DNA of 64,000 nucleotides from Bythopirellula polymerisocia (lineage in GTDB: Bacteria; Planctomycetota; Planctomycetia; Pirellulales; Lacipirellulaceae): assembly GCF_007860015.1 (NCBI RefSeq), contig NZ_SJPS01000004.1, positions 62,001-126,000 on the forward strand, read 5' to 3'. Within the stretch, counting starts at the first letter, position 1. The number at the start of each line of letters is the position of its first letter. Both the position numbers and the translations under genes were made by a program. The notes under the pieces were generated by a model, which searched no databases, was not told the origin of the DNA, and saw nothing but the letters and a program-made list of their open reading frames with translations. Below are positions 47,232-58,810 of the stretch, piece after piece.

Positions 47232-48923
47232 ATGGCAGCGAACACCCCAGAGCGAACCCTACTCACCGAGGGCGCAAAGCCCCTACGAGAGACTCGCATT
47301 GATCCAGCTCATCCGGTGGCACGGAGCGAGGCAGTGACTCCTAAACTAGTTGCCGTAGAAGTGGGTGCCGGTGCAACAGAACCAGACGAAGCTGATGAAT
47401 TTGGCATCGCAGACTTGTTTGCATCTGGCGCACCTGCCGAAGCTCTCAGTCGTCATGCGGCTGATTTGGCCGAGCGACTCCAGGCACGGTTGACTGAACT
47501 TGACCATCGTGAATCCACATTGAACGGTCACGAGGCAGAGCTCGAAAGTCGAATTCGTAGTGCCCGACTGTGGCTCGACGAACGCGAGAGTGAACTGGAC
47601 CAACGCGAAGAGGCACTCAATGAACAAGCCTCTCAACAAGCCAGTCAAGGACCGCATGCTGCCGAAGCTGGCCAGCTGGCAATCAGCACAGAAAAATCAC
47701 TCAAACTGGAAGAACGAGAGAGACAGCTTGCCAAACTAGAGGCCGAGCTGGAATTCTCTCAAAGTGAGCTTGCGGAGAAAATCAATGAACTAGAGTTGAA
47801 AACAGCCCTCTGCCAGTCCAAAGAGGAAGAATTCACTTCCGCAAAGCTCGCCTGTGAAGAACGTCATCGGGAAATAGATGCCCGAGAGGCACAGCTCTAC
47901 AAACAGATGGAGCAGATGACGACGACCGAGGTTTCTTTGCAACAGCGCGGCACGAAACTTTATGCCGCTGATTCTGAACTGACACGTCGGCAGGATGATT
48001 TGCGAGCTTGGGAACTCAAGTTAGGCGAGCAGAGCAGTGAGTTGGAATTCAAACGTGCCGAATTGAGCCGCATTCAGCAAGAGGTCGAATTCAAGCTTTC
48101 GGATGCTACTGAGCAAGATCGCCGGATTCGTTTCCGCGAACAGGAAATCATGACGGCCTTGCAACGATTTGAACGGCTTGGAGTTACCGAGCAGAAAATG
48201 GTCGAGCTACAGCAGACGGCAAACCTGTTTGAGCAGCGCGCTGCAAATCTCTCTGCCGCCGAGTCTCTGCTAGCCGAACAGCAGATGGAGCTGGCCGAGC
48301 AGCGTGCGGATCTTGAGAAACAAGAATTGTCCTTCGAGAATCATGTCACTCGCGAGCGCAAACAGCTGGCGAAGGAAAAGCAAGCAACGAGTCTGAAGCT
48401 TGCCCGTCGGGAGCAGGAGATTGATCGCCGTGAAGCCATGCTGGATCAGCGCCAGGATGCACTTGAGCAGCTTCAAGAAGAATTACGGTCAGCCCAGCGG
48501 GAAGTCTTGGAGCTTCGTCTGGCAACCGAAGAAACCTGGCTTCAATTACAAGGCGTCCTCGCCCCGGCGGCCTTATCACGATCCATTTCTCACTTGCGAG
48601 TTCGCTTAGCCGACCATTTTCAGTTGGCAGCAGATGAAGCGAGCCGACGACGCAAAGATCTTGAAACTGTCCGGTCCGAGTTGGCAACAGAGCATGCGGA
48701 GTTGGCCAGCCAAAGGCAGGAACTACAATTGTGGCTTGATCGACGCGAGCAAGACCTGGAAGAACGGGCAGCCCGCTTAGTTGCCCGCGAGAAGGAACTA
48801 GATACCCAGCAGCGCACCTACGAAGAATCCGAGCTAAATTGGCAAGCCCAACAGGCTGAATATCAGCGCGAGTTGCAGCGCCTATTGGCAGAAGAACGAA
48901 GTAGCTGGAGTCACGCCGCGTAA
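47232..48923 (+). CDS. Long coiled-coil protein
   Basis: 563 residues. After an N-terminal acidic, non-helical region of about 75 residues, almost the whole protein is heptad coiled coil rich in Glu, Gln, Arg and Leu, with recurring units such as LDEREAQL, LEERERQL, IDRREAML and LDRREQDL. No enzyme domain or membrane segment. The pattern suggests a cytoskeletal, scaffold or partitioning role; similar proteins occur in planctomycetes without assigned function. No SD is evident before the ATG. Confidence 0.8.
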   Translation: MAANTPERTLLTEGAKPLRETRIDPAHPVARSEAVTPKLVAVEVGAGATEPDEADEFGIADLFASGAPAEALSRHAADLAERLQARLTELDHRESTLNGHEAELESRIRSARLWLDERESELDQREEALNEQASQQASQGPHAAEAGQLAISTEKSLKLEERERQLAKLEAELEFSQSELAEKINELELKTALCQSKEEEFTSAKLACEERHREIDAREAQLYKQMEQMTTTEVSLQQRGTKLYAADSELTRRQDDLRAWELKLGEQSSELEFKRAELSRIQQEVEFKLSDATEQDRRIRFREQEIMTALQRFERLGVTEQKMVELQQTANLFEQRAANLSAAESLLAEQQMELAEQRADLEKQELSFENHVTRERKQLAKEKQATSLKLARREQEIDRREAMLDQRQDALEQLQEELRSAQREVLELRLATEETWLQLQGVLAPAALSRSISHLRVRLADHFQLAADEASRRRKDLETVRSELATEHAELASQRQELQLWLDRREQDLEERAARLVAREKELDTQQRTYEESELNWQAQQAEYQRELQRLLAEERSSWSHAA

Positions 48924-48962
48924 GGGGAAATTTACGCAGCTTCTCCCATCACTTACATTACT

Positions 48963-49856
48963 TCAGCGGTTGTCTGCTGATTGGTCGCTCTTCGGACCAG
49001 ACTTCTCAGGATTTGTTAGTTTCTCCGGAGTCGCATCCTTTTCGCCGTCTGGATTCCTTTCACTGACCGGTTGCCAGTTCCGTCGCTCGATCTCTTGCCC
49101 GGCAGTAGCCTGTTGGGCCTGAGCAACAATCGCCATTGCGCTCTTTATTTCCGCAGCGGAGAAGTACGGATTACGAACTGCGTGGCGAACCGTGCCCGTT
49201 AGTTTCGCAGCGAGTTCTTGCCAACCTACTTTGCTATTCACATTCCAGACAGCCGCTTGGGCAGCTGCAGGTTGCAAGTCGCCATTGGCATAAGCTGCTA
49301 CGATTTCGATCACGGCTGGGTCACTGACGACATCTTCAATTGGACGAATCTCGTAAGGCTTGTTCGATGAAGGGTCGCGGAGCCCGTGGTCCAAGCACAG
49401 TAGCGGCACGTCGATCGTGCTGACTTCTTCCGGGGCAACATTGAAACGTCCGCCTCCGCGACCACCGCCACCGCCTCCGCGACCACCGCCGCCGCGACCG
49501 CCGCCGCCGCCACCGACACTTTGCTGGCCGCCACCACCTCCGCCACCGCCACCGAAACCTCCGCCACCGCCACCACCACCGAACTGATGCATGACTGGCA
49601 CACCAGCAAACGCGTCGGGTATGAGCACGTCAACTGGCTCGTCGGTTTTGTTCGTCAAGAAGAGTCGACCCCGCTGACTGTCGCGGGCGATGAACTTGGC
49701 GTCGATCACCCCTTGATCGATGGCATCGAAGACGTCGAGCGCCGTGGCAGATCCCTCGACGGGTTCCTCTGCGAATGAGAATTCCCCAGTCGGGGCAGTT
49801 CCCCAAGCTGTAAGCGCAAACATTAAGTACCATTTCATCTGTTGAGCGGACGCCAT
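48963..49856 (-). CDS. Exported protein with glycine-rich central tract
   Basis: 297 residues. Signal peptide at about 1-30; the start may be Met7 (49838). TALDVFDAIDQGVIDAKFIARDSQRGRLFLTNKTDEPVDVLIPDAFAGVPV is a compact N-terminal domain. About 50 residues of Gly with scattered Arg, Gln and Ser follow (about 95-145), then RFNVAPEEVSTIDVPLLCLDHGLRDPSSNKPYEIRPIEDV and a helical C-terminal part. The C-terminus is hydrophilic. The low-complexity tract produces a spurious poly-proline ORF on the other strand. Function unknown. Confidence 0.7.
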   Translation of the reverse strand: MASAQQMKWYLMFALTAWGTAPTGEFSFAEEPVEGSATALDVFDAIDQGVIDAKFIARDSQRGRLFLTNKTDEPVDVLIPDAFAGVPVMHQFGGGGGGGGFGGGGGGGGGQQSVGGGGGGRGGGGRGGGGGGRGGGRFNVAPEEVSTIDVPLLCLDHGLRDPSSNKPYEIRPIEDVVSDPAVIEIVAAYANGDLQPAAAQAAVWNVNSKVGWQELAAKLTGTVRHAVRNPYFSAAEIKSAMAIVAQAQQATAGQEIERRNWQPVSERNPDGEKDATPEKLTNPEKSGPKSDQSADNR

Positions 49857-50189
49857 GTCAGTACAACCTTTTCAGAAGCCAAAAAATACTGTCTCGCCAA
49901 GCAAGGACTGACGTCTCAGACTCGGCGAACTAAGAACCACTGGCTGCAATTACAAATATCAGCCGATCTCTCCAGCATAAACTGGCGAACGGCAAATGCC
50001 AACAATTTCAGGCTAGTCCTGGGAAAACAGTCGGTTTTGCCAGTGATGCCCTACAGTATGGACTCAGTAGCAGGATTCCCGGTCGATTTCTCCGTTTTCT
50101 CCCCAAACACGGGAGGTCTCGCAAAGGGAGAGTGCAATACTTAAGTGATAGGAACCGATTTTTCCACTTCATGTTGATTTGCCTTGTCC
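49857..50189. other. Divergent intergenic region
   Basis: About 330 bases between the glycine-rich protein gene (minus) and the membrane-TPR gene (plus). No promoter pair, RNA gene or repeat was placed with confidence. Confidence 0.35.
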
Positions 50190-52535
50190 ATGACGCATAG
50201 AACGCCTGTCACTGCCCGACCTCAGAGCTGGATCATATCCCCCTGGTGGGACATGACCTATGTGGTAATTACGCCTGTTCTCATAGTGCCGGTTATCCTG
50301 ATCCTCGGGCGGCAGTGGCTCACTCCGGAGCAAGTTTCCCTGGCAGTCATTTCGTTTGCCTCCCTGGGACACCACCTACCGGGCTTCATGAGGGCCTACG
50401 GTGATCGAGAGCTGTTTCAGCGATATCGCCTGCGGTTTCTATTGGTGCCCCCCTTGGTGTTTGCCATGGCCCTCTGCTTTACGCCTCCTCGGGGGCTGGC
50501 TGAATCGCTCCACCTGCCCTGGCAACATTTACACGGGCTGGAGCTGGTCCTACTGCTGTGGGGCACATGGCATGGGTTGATGCAAACTTATGGATTCATG
50601 CGAATCTACGACCTGCGGCGGGGAGTGAACGACCGCTGGACTGCCCGACTCGACCACTGGCTCTGTCTGGCCATATTCACTGCAGGCGTGGTGTTTAGTG
50701 ATGCCCGCATGTTTGGCATCGCCAAAACCATGTGGGAGTCGGGCTTGCCAATCTTCGGACCGATATGGATGGACTGGTTAAGGTTACTAGTAGGTGGCGC
50801 ACTAGGTGTGATCCTGGTCGCGTACTTTATGAACCTGCTGCGACTCCACAGAGCCGGTTACCCGGTAAGCTGGGTTAAAATCTTACTGGTAGGGATCACA
50901 GGATGGTTCTTCTGGTACACGGGGCGACTCTCGGTCAACCTGTTGATCGGCATCGCAATGTTCGAGATCTACCATGCCGTGCAATACTATGCCATCGTTT
51001 GGATCTATAACAAACGACTATTCAACCGCGCCGGAGACCGGTTTGGACCATTAGGTTTTCTCTTTCAAGATCGCTGGAGCATGCTGGGGCTGTATCTGGC
51101 CGCCATCGCTGCTTACAGCTCGATTCGCTTTTTCACGGTCGATTCGAATGCCTACATTTTTTCGGCGGGGAGCCAAAACGCTTACCAATGGTTGGTTGCT
51201 GCATTTGTTACATCTTCCTTCCTGCATTTCTACTTCGATGGCTTCATCTGGAAGGTGAGCGAACGGAAGACCCAGGAAAATCTAGTCGATACACCAACGA
51301 GTGATGCGATACCACTGTTTACCGTTCCCGCAGTGGTCCATGCCGCCAAATGGGCCGTCTTGTTGGCAATTGTGGCAGGTCTACTTGTTGCCGAGCGAAA
51401 ACGCATGTTGCGTGAGCCGGAAGGGGGTGAATCACAACGGTTGGTCGCCCTAGCGGCATTGACCCCCAATCTCCCCGAATGCCATGCTTTGCTGAGTCGT
51501 GATGCCTTGTCACGTGGAAATGCCCATCAGGCCATTGTCCATGCCGAGCAAGCTTTGGCCCTCCGCGAACGTTCACACACAGCCCACGCCGATATGGGCC
51601 TTGCTTACCTGTTGGGTAATCGCTTGACTGATGCCCAACGACAATTCGAGCAAGCGGTCGCGCTTGCTCCGGACCAATGGTCTCATCACTGCGATCTGGG
51701 TCTCGTTCTCCAACGCCTGGGAGAGCATGATCGTTCCGAAGAAGAATTACGGCTTGCTGTGGAGCTTGGTCCCGACACGTCCGAACCTCTAGAACAATTA
51801 GCGGATTTCTACCTCTTGCAGAATCAGACCCAGAAGGCAGTGGAGTTGTACGAAATTCTTGCCGAGCGTTTCCCTGACTCGCTCACAGGCGAACTTGGCA
51901 AGATTCATTTGCTCAACCGAGCCGGTCGATATCACGAAGCTGTTGAGCTCGCCAGTTTTCTGGCCGCGGACAATGCAAACGATTGGCGCGTGTTGACCGT
52001 CTTAGGGGCCTCCCTTAACGCGGCCGGAGATCCCCAGCGTGCAGTCGCCCCACTCGAACGCGCACTGAAACTCAGGCCCCAAGCTGCCGAGCTGAACTAT
52101 CAAATGGGGCTGGCTCAATTCCAGCTCAATGAACCGATGCAGGCAATCCGATATCTCAAAGAGGCCCTGCTACTCGATCCTCGCCATTTCGCCGCCCAGT
52201 TGCAGTTGGCCAATACCTACTACCTGCTAGGAGCATTCGACTCCGCCTTGGGAACCTATCAACAAGCGTTGGATCTCCGGCCGGGCGATCCAAACGCAAG
52301 TGCCAACTACGGCGGGCTACTGGCCCAGTTGGGCATGAACGGCGAAGCCGAGCGGGCCTATCGCGCGGGGCTTGCCGAGTATCCCGATGCTGCACAACTC
52401 AATTACAACCTTGGTTTACTTCTATGGCAGAAAGGAAAACGCGAGGAAGCTCGCCAGCTTGTTCTACGTGCTGAGCGACTTGGGACAACACTCTCGCCGG
52501 AAGTGAAGGCGGCGATTGGCAAGAGCGACAACTAA
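50190..52535 (+). CDS. Membrane protein with C-terminal TPR domain
   Basis: 781 residues. About ten hydrophobic segments occupy residues 15-410, with GHHLPGFMRAYGD and LLLWGTWHGLMQTYGFMRIYD carrying conserved His residues. From about 430 to the end there are roughly ten tetratricopeptide repeats, for example HAQAIVHAEQALALRERSHT-like and AFDSALGTYQQALDLRPGDPNASANYGGLL. The combination resembles PMT-like or O-linked glycosylation accessory proteins but no family is certain. ATG at 50190 preferred over TTG at 50184; weak SD. Confidence 0.78.
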   Translation: MTHRTPVTARPQSWIISPWWDMTYVVITPVLIVPVILILGRQWLTPEQVSLAVISFASLGHHLPGFMRAYGDRELFQRYRLRFLLVPPLVFAMALCFTPPRGLAESLHLPWQHLHGLELVLLLWGTWHGLMQTYGFMRIYDLRRGVNDRWTARLDHWLCLAIFTAGVVFSDARMFGIAKTMWESGLPIFGPIWMDWLRLLVGGALGVILVAYFMNLLRLHRAGYPVSWVKILLVGITGWFFWYTGRLSVNLLIGIAMFEIYHAVQYYAIVWIYNKRLFNRAGDRFGPLGFLFQDRWSMLGLYLAAIAAYSSIRFFTVDSNAYIFSAGSQNAYQWLVAAFVTSSFLHFYFDGFIWKVSERKTQENLVDTPTSDAIPLFTVPAVVHAAKWAVLLAIVAGLLVAERKRMLREPEGGESQRLVALAALTPNLPECHALLSRDALSRGNAHQAIVHAEQALALRERSHTAHADMGLAYLLGNRLTDAQRQFEQAVALAPDQWSHHCDLGLVLQRLGEHDRSEEELRLAVELGPDTSEPLEQLADFYLLQNQTQKAVELYEILAERFPDSLTGELGKIHLLNRAGRYHEAVELASFLAADNANDWRVLTVLGASLNAAGDPQRAVAPLERALKLRPQAAELNYQMGLAQFQLNEPMQAIRYLKEALLLDPRHFAAQLQLANTYYLLGAFDSALGTYQQALDLRPGDPNASANYGGLLAQLGMNGEAERAYRAGLAEYPDAAQLNYNLGLLLWQKGKREEARQLVLRAERLGTTLSPEVKAAIGKSDN

Positions 52536-52566
52536 TACATACTCGGCCGTCTCAAATTGTGGAGTC

Positions 52567-52587
52567 CACCTCTCCTATGGAGAGGTG
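52567..52587. repeat. Short perfect hairpin
   Basis: CACCTCTCC-TAT-GGAGAGGTG, a perfect 9-bp stem with a 3-nt loop, without a U-tract on either strand. It lies between two convergent genes (the TPR gene and ligA) and may be a repeat remnant or a Rho-independent-like stop lacking the T run. Confidence 0.55.
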
Positions 52588-52671
52588 AGTGAAGAAAGAA
52601 AAGCACTACCATGGGGATAGTTGTTTTTTTGCGTAGTGCGGATACGTCGAGCGCTTCTACCTGAAGGAAAT

Positions 52672-55067
<2,396 letters not shown>

Positions 55068-55115
55068 GGAGATGGACCTTGTAAGAGTAAAAAACCGGCG
55101 AATTCTATCCCTGGA

Positions 55116-55439
55116 CTATCGCGATACTTCTTCCCCTAATTCATCTGGTCCGATCTGCCTTCGCGCACCATGTCGGACAGTCAGGACATGAACGACGTCC
55201 TAGTCTATCGAGTATAGAATGCGATAAACGCCATAGAAAGTCTGTCTCACTTAGAATCCAGCGACTTCTGCCGAATAAAGAACTGCGTGACTTTCGGGAG
55301 AATTGCACAGCGATTCAATCCGCTTCTGCAAATTCTTCAACCATCTATTTGCATTGGGTGTTGAGTCGATAGCAATGAAATCGCTAATCGTCTCAATCTG
55401 ACGCTGGGCCTCATCGGTCAGCCGAACTCTATGCTTCAT
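55116..55439 (-). pseudogene. ParE/RelE-family toxin with two in-frame stops
   Basis: From the ATG at 55439 the frame reads HRVRLTDEAQRQIETISDFIA and SLCNSPESHAVLYSAEVAGF, the standard ParE N-terminal and helix region, then TAA at 55251-55253. Continuing in the same frame gives VRQTFYGVYRILYSID, a TAG at 55200-55202, then DVVHVLTVRHGARR, the typical ParE C-terminus, to a final stop at 55116. Full length would be 107 codons, normal for the family. Two nonsense codons without frameshift suggest point-mutation inactivation. It overlaps the antitoxin gene end by 11 nt. Confidence 0.8.
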
Positions 55440-55689
55440 GCCGAGATATTAGATTTTTGAAGACAGCTTCAACGTCGTGAGTCCGCCCTGTTTGAACGTC
55501 GGCGACTCCGCGACGCACTGAGGCGAGTGTCTCGGCCTCCTCATCAGCTTCAAGACCGAGCATGGCCTCATAGACATCCGTTCGCATAACTACATATTTG
55601 CCATGTTGGCCCTCTAGCGAGAGAGGGCCTCCGTGCATTTGAAGCAGTGATTCCGTATCAGGCGTTATTGGCGAAGTTGGGATTTGCAT
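55429..55689 (-). CDS. Antitoxin partner of the ParE-like toxin
   Basis: 86 residues. LSLEGQHGKYVVMRTDVYEAMLGL (about 24-47) looks like the N-terminal DNA-binding part of a small antitoxin, and the C-terminal tail DEEAETLASVRRGVADVQTGRTHDVEAVFKNLI is the acidic toxin-wrapping region seen in Phd/ParD-like proteins. It overlaps the toxin reading frame, the usual coupled order. Intact although the toxin is broken. Confidence 0.7.
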   Translation of the reverse strand: MQIPTSPITPDTESLLQMHGGPLSLEGQHGKYVVMRTDVYEAMLGLEADEEAETLASVRRGVADVQTGRTHDVEAVFKNLISRHEA

Positions 55690-55731
55690 AGTTGAAGTAT
55701 ACCACCAAGGATACCGACCTTCCAGTCAAAA

Positions 55732-56871
55732 CTACTTTGCGTTCACCGCAATCAACCCATCTAATTCCCGCTTCAATCGCGGTAAAATCTCATCATATCC
55801 AAACTGCCCTAGCGACTCACTTCCTTTCTTAAGATTCACAAACTTCGGACCACACCAGAGCCCGAGATCAGCGTCGTCGGTTTCGCCGGGGCCGTTCACT
55901 CTACAACCCATCACGGCAATTGTGATCGCGTGATCCGCAGCATAGCGTGTCATTTCTTTGACCTGCTCGGCCAGATCGATGAATGCCTCATTCTCGACCC
56001 GCGAACAACTTGGGCAACTGATAATGTTGAGCGTATCGAGGCCGTAGTCCACGACCGAGCGGACACGACCGGCGGCTATGTCTTCTAAAATCTGACGACC
56101 AGCGGCGATCTCTTCTGGCTTACGGGGATTCGAGACCGTGAGAGATACACGAATGGTGTCACCAATGCCTCGGCTGATGAGTTGTTCGAAAGCAATGCGG
56201 GTCTTGATAATCCCGTCGGGAGGCATGCCCGCTTCGGTCACTCCCAGGTGCAATGGCACATCGGGTCGCGTTTCGGCAAATCGCCGATTTACTTCGATCA
56301 CCTTCTGCGGATCGGAATCCTTGAGCGAGACGCAATACCGCGTGAAGCCAAGTTCGTCGAGGTGTCGGCAATGCTCGAGGGCACTATCAAGCATCGGGCC
56401 GATGGAATCTTCCTCGGGATACTGATTGAGCTTATCTGGATCGACACTGCCGCAGTTCACTCCCACGCGCATCGCGTTGTCATTGTCGGCAGCCACGGCA
56501 GCCAGGTAGCGGACCTTTTCCTGCCAAGTCTTGGTTCGCTCATGATGGTACAAATGCCCGGGGTTGTAACGAACCTTATTGACATGTGGGGCGACGATTT
56601 CCGCGAGTCGATAGTTCTCCTGCAAATCGACCGAGAGATTTGCGTTCGTCTGACGACGGATTTCCGCGAGCGCTGCCGCATCTTTCTCGTTGTCCACCGC
56701 AATCCGCACCACATCGGCTCCCGCTTCGTGTAAGGCGTTAACCTGTGCAACCGTTGCGTCCACATTTTGCGTATGCGTGGCGGTCATGCTCTGCACGGCG
56801 ATCGGATGCTCGGCACCGATGGTGACTGAACCAATTTGAACGGGGCGAGTTGGATTGCGATCAATGTTCAC
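55732..56871 (-). CDS. ispG: 4-hydroxy-3-methylbut-2-enyl diphosphate synthase
   Basis: About 379 residues. [40 protein letters not shown] is the IspG start; [13 protein letters not shown] and [16 protein letters not shown] supply the [4Fe-4S] cysteines. It converts MEcPP to HMBPP in the MEP isoprenoid pathway. A TTG at 56901 would add ten residues, but AGGA lies 9 nt before a GTG at 56871, and that start gives the family-typical short lead before RNPTR. The start is therefore a judgement. Confidence 0.93.
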   Translation of the reverse strand: MNIDRNPTRPVQIGSVTIGAEHPIAVQSMTATHTQNVDATVAQVNALHEAGADVVRIAVDNEKDAAALAEIRRQTNANLSVDLQENYRLAEIVAPHVNKVRYNPGHLYHHERTKTWQEKVRYLAAVAADNDNAMRVGVNCGSVDPDKLNQYPEEDSIGPMLDSALEHCRHLDELGFTRYCVSLKDSDPQKVIEVNRRFAETRPDVPLHLGVTEAGMPPDGIIKTRIAFEQLISRGIGDTIRVSLTVSNPRKPEEIAAGRQILEDIAAGRVRSVVDYGLDTLNIISCPSCSRVENEAFIDLAEQVKEMTRYAADHAITIAVMGCRVNGPGETDDADLGLWCGPKFVNLKKGSESLGQFGYDEILPRLKRELDGLIAVNAK

Positions 56872-56968
56872 GTTAACAAATCCTAGTTTGTTGCTTGCCA
56901 AACACTACGGGCGTGTGGCAGCGACTATGCAATTGTAAGGAAATTCATCCCATACTGGAAATGCCTAC

Positions 56969-58003
56969 TCAGTCCCCCAGTTGCAACCACAACATCGTCA
57001 TCGAATAGGCATTGAACAAGGCATGGGCGGTGATTGAGGGGACCAAGCGATGGGTCCGTTGATAGAGGTATCCCAACACAATACCAAACAGCACCAGTGG
57101 TACTGGCGAAACTCCATGCCCCAAGTGCGCGAGCCCAAAGAGTGTCCCACTAATGAGGATCGGCACCCATCCGTGAGGCAGGGTGGTGAGAACTCCTCGA
57201 CTCGGCAAGTCAGATAACTCGGTAGGATCAATATGCAGGGAGAGAAATTGGCGGTCGCTCCCCGCATAGCCAATCGTTTCATCTTCCCAGCGTTCAAGCC
57301 AACCTTGCAGTAACAGACGAAAGACAAATTCTTCCCCCAAAGGCGCAGCTACAACGACCAGCAAGAACCCAGCCAGCAGCATCGCTGGAGAGTGATTTTC
57401 GGTGAGTTGCTCTATAATTGGATGCTCCACTTCTGGCTCAAGTATAATCGTGAGACTCAGTTGCAGCACATAGATAGGCAACAATGAGGCGGCACAGGCT
57501 ACGATCCCAATACCAATATCCCAGAGTGCTTGCGACCCACTACTCGGCAAGCCAAGATCGCTACGATTCGCACCCACAGAAACATGTAGCCAAACTCCCA
57601 GCATTCCCACCAACAACATAAAGAACGCGGTGGTTCCCAGACTATTGTAGATAAATTCTTCGGCAGTCGCGTTTTTCTCGTTCGTATCATCCGAATCGGC
57701 AGCGGCGTCGAATTCTGCTTCCTCTGATTTCTCATGGTCCTCGACTTGCACACGAGGATCGATTTCTGGTGTTCCCGCAGGATCTTTCCCTCCGCCCAGC
57801 ATTGAGAAGATCACTCCAGAAAAGGTCAGCAACATGACCAACATCACAATGCCCGACTGCCACGGGACGCGCTGCCGCGGTTGATAAGCCAGCAAGGGTT
57901 TGCCACTTATGTGGCGTTCAAAGAGAACCAGCAACGCTCCTACACTCGCGATCGAGGCCGCAAACATGACCAGGAATGCTGCTGAGGACATCTCGTCGGA
58001 CAT
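56969..58003 (-). CDS. CPBP-family intramembrane protease
   Basis: 344 residues with about eight membrane segments. APLGEEFVFRLLLQGWLER contains the EExxxR glutamates of CPBP (Abi/CAAX-like) proteases, and LISGTLFGLAHLGHG supplies the second motif with its histidine. VPLVLFGIVLGYLYQRTHRLVPSITAHALFN ends the catalytic region. A charged insertion (about 80-125) is unusual. The substrate is unknown. ATG at 58003 preferred over GTG at 58018. A double palindrome lies directly upstream. Confidence 0.88.
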   Translation of the reverse strand: MSDEMSSAAFLVMFAASIASVGALLVLFERHISGKPLLAYQPRQRVPWQSGIVMLVMLLTFSGVIFSMLGGGKDPAGTPEIDPRVQVEDHEKSEEAEFDAAADSDDTNEKNATAEEFIYNSLGTTAFFMLLVGMLGVWLHVSVGANRSDLGLPSSGSQALWDIGIGIVACAASLLPIYVLQLSLTIILEPEVEHPIIEQLTENHSPAMLLAGFLLVVVAAPLGEEFVFRLLLQGWLERWEDETIGYAGSDRQFLSLHIDPTELSDLPSRGVLTTLPHGWVPILISGTLFGLAHLGHGVSPVPLVLFGIVLGYLYQRTHRLVPSITAHALFNAYSMTMLWLQLGD

Positions 58004-58019
58004 GGCTATTTGGTCCACA

Positions 58020-58076
58020 GTTACCCGACTCTCCGAGTCGGGTTGTTAATCTATCCGACTCGGAGAGTCGGGCAAC
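58020..58076. repeat. BIME-like double palindrome, copy 3
   Basis: GTTA, hairpin CCCGACTCTCCGAGTCGGG, spacer TTGTTAATCTAT, hairpin CCGACTCGGAGAGTCGGG, CAAC. Both hairpins are perfect. Nearly identical to copy 2 at 18518-18571, 40 kb away; it lies between pgsA and the CPBP gene. Confidence 0.9.
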
Positions 58077-58082
58077 AAAACA

Positions 58083-58712
58083 CTAGCTCTCCTGGAATCT
58101 ACCCGCGGCGGCTCGAACATAGCTCACGCCCGAATAGAGAGTCAGCGCGACCATGGCCCAGACAACTGCCGTGAGGCCTTGTGTCATCCACGTCGATGGT
58201 GCACTTCTCCAAGCGTCCGTCGCTTGATCGACGTAGGTGAGCTGAACCATGCTCCAAATCGCGGCAAGGCATTGAAGCCCCATTTTCCATTTGCCAATCC
58301 ACTTGGCGGAAAAGTCGCCCCCCTGCTGTTCGACGAATGCCCGCAGCGAGGTAACCAACAGTTCGCGTCCTACCACCACCACGGTCATCCACGCAGGGAT
58401 CCCCGAAGGGAGCGTGCCGTCTGCCAACCGCGGCACGGCCGACAGCAGCACGAAGGTTCCACAGATAAACAACTTGTCGGCAAACGGATCCATCACTCGG
58501 CCGAGTTGCGTAATCTGGGCATACTTGCGAGCCCAATAGCCATCAAGCCAGTCGGTACCTGCCGTGATGACAAACAAGACCAAAGCTGTCTTGTACCACC
58601 CTGCGACCAGAAAAAAAAACAACGCCAACGACAACACGATGCGGGCCATCGTGAGTTGGTTCGGCACATTCAGCACGGATGGAGTGGCTGGTGAGGTAAT
58701 TGGTTCAGACAT
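58083..58712 (-). CDS. pgsA: CDP-diacylglycerol-glycerol-3-phosphate phosphatidyltransferase
   Basis: 209 residues. The CDP-alcohol phosphotransferase signature D-G-x2-A-R-x8-G-x3-D-x3-D is complete (Asp57, Gly58, Ala61, Arg62, Gly71, Asp75, Asp79). NVPNQLTMARIVLSLALFFFLV begins the first membrane segment, and PAWMTVVVVGRELLVTSLRAFVEQQGGDFSAKWIGKWKM is typical PgsA. It makes phosphatidylglycerophosphate in the inner membrane. The ATG at 58712 is right for the family; the longer reading adds 54 residues of unrelated sequence. Confidence 0.94.
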   Translation of the reverse strand: MSEPITSPATPSVLNVPNQLTMARIVLSLALFFFLVAGWYKTALVLFVITAGTDWLDGYWARKYAQITQLGRVMDPFADKLFICGTFVLLSAVPRLADGTLPSGIPAWMTVVVVGRELLVTSLRAFVEQQGGDFSAKWIGKWKMGLQCLAAIWSMVQLTYVDQATDAWRSAPSTWMTQGLTAVVWAMVALTLYSGVSYVRAAAGRFQES

Positions 58713-58810
58713 GGGAAAGTAATGAAGGAATGACTGGAATGGGGAAGGAAGGAATGGGAGGAATGAGGTTACTTCCTGCATTCCCAGATTCCGTCCATTC
58801 CCCAACTGCT

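Noticed and set aside
49360..49587. Proline-rich plus-strand ORF
   Set aside because: It is the complement of the glycine-rich tract of the minus-strand gene.
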